Positions 56,768 to 64,000 of a DNA stretch of 64,000 bases are shown here, piece after piece. The notes under the pieces were generated by a model. That model had not been told where the DNA came from. It did no database searches and saw nothing but the letters and a program-made list of their open reading frames with translations. The stretch's first letter is position 1. The number at the start of each line of letters is the position of its first letter. Made by a program: the position numbers and the translations under genes. The DNA is from Prionace glauca (Eukaryota > Chordata > Chondrichthyes > Carcharhiniformes > Carcharhinidae), in NCBI GenBank assembly GCA_037974335.1, contig CM075760.1, positions 69,606,657 to 69,670,656 of the forward strand, given 5' to 3'.

Positions 56768-57316
56768 TTAGTTTAAAGCCCTGTCTACAGTCCTCTTTAC
56801 TCGATTCGCCAGCACTCTGGTCCCAGCATGATTCAGACCAACCCCATCCTGCCCGAACAGGTCCCACCTACCCCAATACTGGTGACAATGCCCCATAAAT
56901 TCGAACCCATTCCTCCCACACCAATCCCTGAGCCACCCATTTACTTCCTTTATCCTATCAACCCTACGCCCGTCTGCCCTCGGTTCAGGCAGTAGCCCAG
57001 AGATAACCACCTTGTCGGTTCTACTTTTTAATTCCATTCCCAGCTTCTCATACTCCCTTCCCAGATTCTCAGTCCGCATTTTGCCTATGTCGCCGGCACC
57101 CACATGTACTACAACGACCGGGTTCTCACCCTCCCACTCCAGATTCCTCTGCAGCCCAGCTGCGACATGCTGTACCCAAGCACCAGGCAGACAACACACC
57201 CTTCTGTGCACTTTGTCATTGTGACAAAGGACAGTGTCAATACCCTTCACCCCACTATCCCCAATCACTACTACGTTCCTTTTCCCCTTCTCTTTGCCTA
57301 TGTCCTGCTGCATCAC
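56768..57316 (-). CDS. LINE ORF1 with esterase-like (SGNH) domain
   Basis: It encodes about 182 residues. NVVVIGDSGVKG carries the GDS block of SGNH hydrolases, and VVVHVGAGDIGK stands where GTNDIG is common. VISGLLPEPR, VNGWLRDWC and DGVGLNHAG follow, the last where DGVHL with a catalytic His is usual. Esterase-type ORF1 proteins are known from CR1-like LINEs of fish. The altered Asn and His blocks suggest a weak or inactive enzyme, or a family variant. The frame is open. Confidence 0.8.
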   Translation of the reverse strand: MMQQDIGKEKGKRNVVVIGDSGVKGIDTVLCHNDKVHRRVCCLPGAWVQHVAAGLQRNLEWEGENPVVVVHVGAGDIGKMRTENLGREYEKLGMELKSRTDKVVISGLLPEPRADGRRVDRIKEVNGWLRDWCGRNGFEFMGHCHQYWGRWDLFGQDGVGLNHAGTRVLANRVKRTVDRALN

Positions 57317-57485
57317 TGTACCGTGTGCAGTTTGCTCACCAACCTCTCTTGCCTCGTCCTCTTCCAGACTGGAAGCAAGAACCTCAAACCTGTTATGCAG
57401 GTTAAGAGGCTGAGGCCTCCGCTCCTCACCCCCCTTCCTCCTCCCAGCAGCCCCCTTTTGTCCCTGACCCTTAGATTTAGCAGAT

Positions 57486-58105
57486 TAACTAAGCCCTACC
57501 CTGGTTTGATCTATCAAAATGCATCACCTCGCATTAAATTAAATTCCATCTGTCAATCGTCAGCCCACTGGCCCAATTGATCAAGAACCCACTGCAATCC
57601 AAACTAACCTTCTTCACTGTCCACTAAGCCACTCACCTTGGTGTTATCTGCAAACTTAGTAATCATGCCTCCTAAATTCTCATCCAAATCATTAACACAA
57701 ATGACAAATAACAGTGGACCCAGCACCGATCCCTGAGGCACACCGCTGGTCACAGGCTTCCAGTTTGAAAAACAACTCTCTACATCTACCCTCTGGTTTC
57801 TGTCATCAAGCTAATTTTGCATCCATTTAACTACCTCACATTGGATCCCGTGAGATTTAATCTTACGCAACAACCTACTATGTGGTATCTTATCCAAGGC
57901 CTTGCTAAAGTTCATGTAGACAACATCAACTGCACTGCCCTCATTTACCTTCTTGGTTCCCTCTTCAAAAACCTCAAACTTCTGAGACATGATTTTCCAC
58001 TCTCAAAGCCATGCTGACTGTCCCTAATCAGTCCTTGCCTCTCTAAATGCCTGTAGATTCTGTCTCTCAGAATACCTTCTACCAGCGTACCCACTACAGA
58101 TGTGA
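57486..58105 (-). mobile_element. Another LINE ORF2 fragment, minus strand
   Basis: The reverse strand carries reverse-transcriptase text of a second subfamily: 'cagcaccgatccctgaggcacaccgctggtcac' is SGVPQGSVL, and 'gtgttatctgcaaacttagt' is TKFADNT. Frames are broken. It abuts the 5' end of the LINE at 55192-57485. Confidence 0.82.
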
Positions 58106-58305
58106 GGCTCTTTAAAGTGCATCAAGGTAGAGAAATCCCCAGGGCCTAATGAAGTGTATCCCAGGACATTGTGGGAGGCTAGAGAGGAAATTGCAAGTCC
58201 CCCAGCAGAGATATTTGAACTGACATCCACAGGTGAAGTGCCTGAAGATTGGAGGGTGGCAAATATTGTGCCTTTGTTTAAAAACAGGGAAGCAAAGTTG
58301 TGAGA
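58105..58305 (+). mobile_element. LINE ORF2 fragment, plus strand
   Basis: 'ccccagggcctaatgaagtgtatcccagg' reads KSPGPNEVYPR, followed by TGEVPEDWRVANIVPLFK. These 200 bp are the start of a reverse-transcriptase domain, in the opposite direction to its neighbour. Confidence 0.82.
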
Positions 58306-58423
58306 CCGGCCAGTTAAGCAGAAAGAAACTCACTGACCCTCCCACTTCAACTGTCAGAGTGGACATATTTCAGTGCTGGATGTGATTAACAGCAGCAATA
58401 ACAGCAGAATCCAATGATTGTAA

Positions 58424-58690
58424 TCAATTATGAACTCGCTGGTGTCTCAACAGGGTAGATGACTGAGTGAATCCTTTCCCACAGTCAGAGCAGGTGAATG
58501 GTCTCTCCCCAGTGTGGACTCGTTGGTGTCTTCTCAGGTTGGACAAATCTCGGAACTGCTTCCCACAATCAGAGCAGGTGAATGGTCTCTCCCCAGTGTG
58601 AACTCGCTGGTGTTTTTGCAGAGTGGATGAATCTTTGAATTTCTTTGAGCACACTGTGCAGATGAACGGCTTCTCCTCAGTGTGAATTCG
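58424..58690 (-). pseudogene. Last fingers of ZNF-2, behind a stop
   Basis: In the frame of ZNF-2, after the TAA at 58691, it reads [20 protein letters not shown], then two clean fingers ([34 protein letters not shown]) and a natural end QRVHN with TGA at 58424-58426. Good finger sequence up to a proper end suggests the stop arose recently. Confidence 0.8.
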
Positions 58691-59386
58691 TTAGTGTGTC
58701 AGCAGATGGGTTGAATTTTTGAATCCCTTCCCACAGTCAGAACAGATGAATGACCTCTCCTCGGTGTGAACCTGTTGGTGTCGCATCAGGTTGGATAACC
58801 ATCTAAACCTTCTCGCGCAGAGAGAGCAGCTGAATTGTTTCTGCTCAGTGTGAACTCGCTGGTGTGTCTGCAGGTTGGATGACTGAGTGAATCCCTTTCC
58901 ACACTGAGAGCAGGTAAACGGCCTCTCCCCAGTGTGAGCTCGCTGGTGTGTCAGCAAATCGGATAACTGATTGAATCTCTTCCCACACTCAGAGCAGCTA
59001 AATGGCCTCTCCCCAGTGTGAATTCGCTGATGTGTCTGCAGGTTGGATAACTGAGTGAATCCTTTCCCACACTCAGAGCAAGCAAATGGCCTCTCCCCAG
59101 AGTGAACTCGCTGATGTATCTTCAGGGTGGATGAATGTTTGAAACCTTTCCCACATGCTGTGCAGGTGAATGACCTTTCCTTCATGTGAATTCGCTGGTG
59201 TGTCAGCAGGTGGGATGAATTTGTGAATCCCTTCCCACAATCAGAGCAGGTAAATGGCCGCTCCCCGGTGTGAATACGTCGATGAGTTTCTAGTTTTGAG
59301 GGGGTTATGAATCTCTTTCCACAGTCCTCACATTTCCACGGTTTCTCTGTGGTGTAGGTGTCCTCGTGTCTCTCCATGTTCAACAA
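58691..59386 (-). CDS. C2H2 zinc-finger protein, C-terminally shortened (ZNF-2)
   Basis: A likely nuclear DNA-binding protein. [20 protein letters not shown] opens at 59386. The start at MER (59377) fits the MEKPWKC-type start of related genes better. Seven complete fingers follow with TGE(R/K)PF linkers, several altered (HMKERSF, HTEQKQF). The eighth, [17 protein letters not shown], ends at a TAA (58691-58693) where the linker Gln of LLTH-Q-RIH should be, removing its last His and three more fingers. The coding exon seems to begin at 59675 after the acceptor 'aacttcttttacag'. A non-coding first exon ending at about 60817 (donor GTAAGT) fits a promoter at 60.9 kb. Confidence 0.82.
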   Translation of the reverse strand: MLNMERHEDTYTTEKPWKCEDCGKRFITPSKLETHRRIHTGERPFTCSDCGKGFTNSSHLLTHQRIHMKERSFTCTACGKGFKHSSTLKIHQRVHSGERPFACSECGKGFTQLSNLQTHQRIHTGERPFSCSECGKRFNQLSDLLTHQRAHTGERPFTCSQCGKGFTQSSNLQTHQRVHTEQKQFSCSLCARRFRWLSNLMRHQQVHTEERSFICSDCGKGFKNSTHLLTH

Positions 59387-59813
59387 TCAAATTAAGTTTC
59401 CGCACACATAGGGTCTTTCCCGGCTCCAAATGGGAATGTTTCTTCAAGCTGTGTAACTGGTTAAGGCAGGAACAATCAGTTCAAAGTGCGTGTGCTGATG
59501 CTTTTCTCGTCACACTGAGAATTAATAACTGATGAAGCTGATAGAGCAGACAATTATTTCTCCATCTAGATTCAAAGGCCACTGATCTTCACTTTGCAAT
59601 GAATCAACTGAATCTTTCAGATCCTGATGCAACGTTTGGTTTGAGATTTCTGGCTTAAATCCTCATTTCTAACATCTGTAAAAGAAGTTGACAAAAGTAA
59701 TCAGCGTTAGTACAGGATAGACATTCAGAACAGACAATTCTAGTTTCTCTGGAGCATTTTTTCCCCCTTTCATTCCCCAAAAGCTGTAAGTTTCCATCTC
59801 ACACATTGAGAGG

Positions 59814-60270
59814 CAATTCCCTAGTGGTATTATCGCTAGACTATTAATCCAAAATTCAGCTAATGTTTGGGGACCCAGGTTTGAATCCTGCCACGGTAAA
59901 TGGTAGAATTTGAATTCAGTACAAACATGTGGAATTAAGAATCTATTGATGATTGTGAAACTATTGTAGATTGTCGGAAAACCCCATCACTAATGCTTTT
60001 TAGGGAAGGAAATCTGCCATCCTCACCTGGCATGGCCACCAAAGGCACAGTAATGTGCTGATTCACATTGGTTTACTGGGGCATTTCAGAGGGCAATCGG
60101 TTCAAGGGCACTGAGGGATGGGCAATAAATGCTGGCCAGCCAGCAATGATGTGGAGATGCCGGCGTTGGACTGGGGTAAATACAGTCAGACAATTCACAA
60201 CACCAGGTTAAAAGTCCAACAGGTTCATTTGGTAGCAAAAGCCAGCGATGCCCATGTCTCATGAATGAAG
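59814..60270 (+). mobile_element. SINE with a repeat nested in its 3' end
   Basis: The tRNA-like head 'cctagtggtattatcgctag...ggtttgaatcctgcc' is followed by the body and 'gggcaataaatgctggccagccagc'. A 'gatgtggagatgccggcgttggac' repeat (60149-60240) follows, then the SINE resumes with 'gccagcgatgcccatgtctcatgaatgaag'. The repeated 'gccagc(a/g)atg' looks like its target-site duplication. Confidence 0.82.
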
Positions 60271-60391
60271 AAAAAATAACTCTCCTTCCATTCTCATTCT
60301 GCTGGATATAATACTGAACCTCCACAGGCTGATTGACAGAGCTGGGCCAAACTTTCCAGAGTCTACAACCTCCCTAGATTCACTCCCTTTT

Positions 60392-60736
60392 TTTTTATTT
60401 CAAAAATATACTTTATTCATAAAAAAAAACTCAACTAATCCATTTCAAATATACAATAGCAAATCGAATAGCAAATCAAAACATTTTTTTACAGATCTAT
60501 CCAAATTACAGTGTCTACTTTCAATACTTACAAAACTATATCTATGTCTCAATATTACAAATACTATTTACAAGGTTTGCATTTCAGTTCTTAAAAAATA
60601 TATACATGTCTCAATAGATTACTGTGTGCCGTTAGTGGACAGGTTGGCACACAGTTACGCAGGTCGAGGGTATTCTGCAGTTCCCGGGCCCTCGGTCTGC
60701 CTCTGTTAAAGGCCTTACAGTGTGGCCTTTCCCCAT
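60392..60736 (-). mobile_element. Poly(A)-tailed retroposed insertion
   Basis: The flanks are GATTCACTCCCTTT on both sides (about 60378 and about 60739), a 14-bp target-site duplication. On the minus strand it ends in AATAAAG...AAATAAAAAAAA, a poly(A) signal and tail. The body has no long frame and was not recognised. It could be a retroposed 3' UTR or a SINE family. Confidence 0.78.
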
Positions 60737-60839
60737 TGATTCACTCCCTTTCCCTTTCGTTGCAGCAAGTCAACAATTCCCCCAGAATGAGAAGAAATAG
60801 AAAGTATTTTACTTACAGATGTTGGCCTCTTTTAGGTAT

Positions 60840-61290
60840 GGCTTGTTATCCAACTGACCAACAAAACAGGACATTTCAGTCTGTCTGAAGTTCAATCTGC
60901 ATTGTCACAAAGATCGCGCTCTGATTGGCTGGAGGGCCACAGTCCTTCCGGTCCTCCAACTCTTCCCATTGGTCAACAATTCAACGTGAAGGTCAGAGGG
61001 TGGGCTCTCCCCCGGAACATGCGCAGCTCCCCCCTCCCTTGGACATGCGCAGTCCAGGGCCGTGGGGGAGGGGGAGATCACCGAGCGGCTTCTCGCTCTG
61101 GCCGGAGCCGCCAGCCGCTTGTCTGGAAACCTTGGCTCGAGGAGGGGGAGGGGAGCAATGGGTGGGGGCGGGGCTTCCGGGTCCGCGCAGGCCTCGGCCT
61201 GCGCACAGTGACCCGCAGCCGTCACCGCGGAGCAGTGATTCCTATTGGCTGTTTCAAAATGGCTCCGTTGTGACGTCACAAAGCGGAAGT
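60840..61290 (-). promoter_or_regulatory. CpG-rich island, likely ZNF-2 promoter
   Basis: It has a CCAAT box (GATTGGCTGG, about 60920, so CCAAT on the minus strand), ACATGCGCAG twice (about 61017, 61045), and a cAMP-element-like TGACGTCA (61271-61278) beside CAAAATGGCTCC. The candidate first exon ends in a donor at 60817. The island may also act on the plus strand, but no gene is visible there. Confidence 0.6.
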
Positions 61291-61299
61291 TGGCCAGTG

Positions 61300-61620
61300 A
61301 TGATGTAATTTAAACAATGTCTGAGGTCACCACTTGTTGCTCAGATCCCCTTTTCAGCCCAGTGCAACTTGGAGCACACTGTTAATTCACCGGCTGCTGG
61401 GTTACAGGTCCCTCACAGCTCTTACACAAATTCATGATGAAATAATTTAAATAATGCCTGAAAACACTTTACTTCTTGCTCTGACCCCTTTTTCAGCGCA
61501 GTGCTGTTTGGAGTTTACCATCAGTGCATTGACTCTTGGGTTGCAAATCCTTACAGTTCTTATCACAAATTTATGATGAAATAATTTAAACAATGCCTGA
61601 AAACACTTCTTCTTCATCAA
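61300..61620 (+). repeat. About 137-bp tandem repeat, 2.3 copies
   Basis: 'aatttaaa(c/t)aatg(t/c)ctga' recurs at 61308, 61444 and 61583. Intervening text also matches ('ccc(t)tttttcagc(c/g)cagtg', 'ctgggtta/cttgggttg'). It lies directly beside the CpG island. Confidence 0.88.
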
Positions 61621-62180
61621 CTATCTACCACTGTTTCTTGATTGATTACAGCTTCGGGTATCTCAATCGCTGAACACCAGCCAGTCCTGGAATAAGTTTA
61701 ATTCTAACTCATTCTAAGTAAATATTCTCACCCGGCCCTCTGTTGAGACCGTGCTAAGCAGCTTTAATGGTTCATTGTCGCACAAACTGAGCAGTCATAG
61801 GAATGTGGTCAAGATAGTCCAGTCTCATCATGCCTCACATTCAATCTGCAGTCCTTCAGTTATGACAGTATATGTGCCTGTATGGAGCTGTCTTGGCTAT
61901 TGTCAATCCTGACACTGCCAGTTTGAACGACTACAATGCGTGAGATGTAAATACACCCACCGTGTTGTTAGGGAGGCATTTCCAGCCACACATTCCAGAT
62001 TTCCTCTGGACTGTAGGTGGATACCAGATTGATACATTTCATTCAACCACACCCAAGCTGAGTTATTCAAATCTCTTTATTGTACAGAACAATATATTCA
62101 CAATATCTTTAACACAGAATTTGAACACTCCAGTTTTGATTTCAAGTATTAAGATATTCTGTTAGTTTTTTTTATTGTCG
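61621..62180. other. Intergenic, SINE scrap, otherwise unassigned
   Basis: About 61925-62010 has SINE body text ('tacacccaccgtgttgttagggaggcatttcc'). No gene was seen. Confidence 0.5.
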
Positions 62181-62184
62181 ATGT

Positions 62185-62885
62185 CAGGCCTCTGTTGTTC
62201 TCCTTGGAGCAAAGGAGGTTGGGGGAGATTTGATAGAGGTGGACAAAATTCTAACAGGTTTAGATAAGGTGGACAAAGAAAAGCTGTTCCTATGAGCTGA
62301 TGGGAAAAGGATGGGGTGGGGGTGGGGGTTGGGAGGCTGGGAACACAGATTTAAGGTTTTGGATCAGAGATACTGGGGAGGATGTGAGGAAGAATATTTT
62401 GATACAGTGAATTGTAATGACCTGGAACTCACTGCCTATGAGAGAGGAGGAAGTGGAGACAATAAACAATTACAAAGGAAATTGGATGGGCATTTGGGGG
62501 GTTTGAAACAGAAATGCTGACTAAGTATCTCTGAACTTCCTAATACCCTGTCACTCTGTGATCCTTGTGAAATTTGAAACCAGGTGTTCGCAACAAGACT
62601 CAAAGAGCATCAGCTCACTGGAGGCAAAGTTGTGAGACCGGACAGTCCAGCAGAAGGTTGTGAATCTGTGGAATTCCCTGCACAGTGAGCAGTTGAGGCT
62701 ACCTCATTGAATGCTTTTAAGGCAAGGATAGATGAGATTTTAACAGTAAAGGGATTAAGGGCTATGCTGAGCAGGCAGGTAAGTGGAGTTGAGTCCACAA
62801 AAAGAACAGCCATGATCTTATTGAATGGCACAGCAGGCTCGAGGGGCCAGATGGCCCACTCCTGCTCCTTGTTCTTATGTTCTTA
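62185..62885 (+). mobile_element. Two LINE 3' ends in tandem, plus strand
   Basis: 62185-62520 ('ttggagcaaaggaggttgggggagatttgatagaggt', 'cctggaactcactgcc') and 62640-62885 ('gaatctgtggaattccctgc...ggcacagcaggctcgaggggcc...cttatgttctta') are 3' ends of two subfamilies. A small gap lies between them. Confidence 0.8.
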
Positions 62886-62982
62886 AAGTCACCCTCCCCA
62901 GTGACCAACTGTAAGAATGAAAAAAAAGCAGCCCTTGACATAAGACAGCAGAAACAATAACTGCAGAATCCCACCCCTGGAA

Positions 62983-63117
<135 letters not shown>

Positions 63118-64000
63118 CTAACAGCAGATGTACAGCCTCTCCCCAGTGTGAACTCGCTTGTGTGACTGCAGGCTGGATGACCGAGTGAATCCCTTTCCAC
63201 ACTGAGAGCAGGTGAATGGCCTCTCCCCAGTGTGAACTCGCTGGTGTCTCTGCAAGTGGGTTAACTGAGTGAATCCGAATCCACACTGAGAGCAGGTGAA
63301 TGGCCTGTCCCCAGTGTGAACTCGCTGGTGTCTCTGCAAGTGGGATAACTGGTTGAAACTCTTCCTGCACTGAGAGCAGGTGAACGGCCTCTCCCCAGTG
63401 TGAACTCTTTTATGTATCTGCAGGCTGGATGAGTCAATGAATCTCTTCCCACACTGACAGCAAGGGAATGGCTTCTCCCCAGTGTGAATTCGCTGGTGTC
63501 TCCGCAGATGGGATAACACAGTGAATCCAGTTCCACACTGAGAGCAGGTGAACGGTCTCTCCCCAGTGTGAGTTCGCTGGTGTTTCTGCAAAGTGGATAA
63601 TCGAGTGAATCCCTTTCCACACTGAGAGCAGGTGAATGGCTTTTCCCCAGTGTGAACTTGCTGGTGTCTCTGCAAGTGGGACAACTGAATGAATCTCTCT
63701 CCACACTGAGAGCAGGTGAATGGCCTGTCCCCAGTGTGAACTTGCTGGTGTCTCTGCAAGTGGGACAACTGAATGAATCTCTCTCCACACTGAGAGCAGG
63801 TGAACGGCCTCTCCCCAGTGTGAACTCTTTTATGTATCTGCAGGCTGGATGAGTCAATGAATCTCTTCCCACACTGACAGCAGATGAATGGCTTCTCCCC
63901 AGTGTGAATTCGCTGGTGTCTCCGCAGTTGGAATAGCACAGTGAATCCCTTTCCACACTGAGAGCAGGTGAACGGTCTCTCCCCAGTGTGAACTCGCTGG
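63118..64000 (-). CDS. C2H2 zinc-finger protein, partial at window end (ZNF-3)
   Basis: A likely nuclear DNA-binding protein, open to the window end at 64000, so the N-terminus lies outside. It has ten complete fingers in CSQCGKGF...H...H form with TGERPF/TGEKPF/TGDRPF linkers, for example [30 protein letters not shown] (twice, adjacent), [15 protein letters not shown] and [15 protein letters not shown]. The frame stops at TAG 63118-63120 inside the next finger, where YICC-Q-CGKGF needs Gln. Only about two terminal fingers are lost, so a working protein is plausible. A block of five fingers is duplicated with an exact 420-bp period. Confidence 0.88.
   Translation of the reverse strand, partial: QRVHTGERPFTCSQCGKGFTVLFQLRRHQRIHTGEKPFICCQCGKRFIDSSSLQIHKRVHTGERPFTCSQCGERFIQLSHLQRHQQVHTGDRPFTCSQCGERFIQLSHLQRHQQVHTGEKPFTCSQCGKGFTRLSTLQKHQRTHTGERPFTCSQCGTGFTVLSHLRRHQRIHTGEKPFPCCQCGKRFIDSSSLQIHKRVHTGERPFTCSQCRKSFNQLSHLQRHQRVHTGDRPFTCSQCGFGFTQLTHLQRHQRVHTGERPFTCSQCGKGFTRSSSLQSHKRVHTGERLYICC

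Larger units (their letters stand above)
55192..57485 (-). mobile_element. CR1-like LINE, 5' part kept, minus strand
   Basis: This is the best-preserved LINE here. It keeps ORF1, a 34-nt gap and the first 513 codons of ORF2, but stops just inside the reverse-transcriptase domain. The 3' half is missing, which is the reverse of normal LINE truncation. Text upstream of the ORF1 Met continues in frame (LHNRFEVLASSLEEDEAREV), so ORF1 may start further up. Confidence 0.9.
59676..60816 (-). other. Probable ZNF-2 intron with nested retroposons
   Basis: It is bounded by the donor ATCT|GTAAGT (minus strand, GTAAGT at 60811-60816) and the acceptor at 59676. It contains a SINE with a second repeat inside it (59814-60270) and a poly(A)-tailed insertion (60392-60736). 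Confidence 0.65.

Noticed and set aside
60902-61308. Overlapping frames on both strands in the CpG island as a gene
   Set aside because: GC-rich DNA has few stops. No domain is visible and the frames overlap promoter motifs.

Overview
The window is germline DNA from an elasmobranch, most likely a shark. The main evidence is a compact immunoglobulin heavy-chain cluster of the cartilaginous-fish type: one V, two D and one J segment, each with recombination signals, followed by one set of IgM-type constant exons. CR1-like LINEs and tRNA-derived SINEs surround it, of kinds I recognise from shark genomes. Everything here is read from sequence alone; no database search was possible.

Layout. 1-10 kb: no host gene; old and younger LINE copies in both orientations and several SINEs. 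10-21 kb: two direct copies of V-upstream flank (10.06-11.6 and 19.26-20.85 kb). The first leads to a V pseudogene split by two insertions (12.57-13.41 kb); the second leads to the intact V. A 182-bp arm of the same flank also lies inverted at 17.97-18.15 kb. 21.35-23.53 kb: TATA-like box, leader and V exon, V-RSS (23-bp spacer), D1 (12/22), D2 (12/12) and J (23), all unrearranged and in the order the 12/23 rule needs for V-D1-D2-J joining. 23.5-34.6 kb: an 11-kb J-C intron with AT-rich duplicated blocks, then CA/CT and CTCAC arrays, then about 0.7 kb of G-rich repeat. 34.56-38.0 kb: CH1 to CH4 with a secretory tail and poly(A) signals. 41.44-42.18 kb: two membrane exons and their poly(A) signals, beyond a 3.5-kb CH4-TM intron that carries a CA array. 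Joined by splicing, the exons encode a secreted or membrane IgM heavy chain.

42-64 kb: repeats, CpG-rich promoter-like islands (44.1, 52.6-53.1 and 60.9-61.3 kb) and three minus-strand C2H2 zinc-finger genes or gene remnants (48.0-50.2, 58.4-59.7, and 63.0 kb to the window end). Each has a stop where the repeat pattern calls for glutamine. A nearly full 5' part of a LINE (ORF1 with an esterase-like domain, plus an ORF2 endonuclease) lies at 55.2-57.5 kb.

The most interesting observations are the G-rich, AGCT-bearing repeat in the J-C intron with a sharp strand-skew reversal beside it (a possible switch-like region); the duplicated and inverted V-flank architecture; the weak V-RSS heptamer and the 68-bp minisatellite that stretches V-D1; and the zinc-finger oddities, namely three Gln-to-stop changes, a frameshifted finger amplified as an 82-bp array, and a finger fragment inside a SINE.
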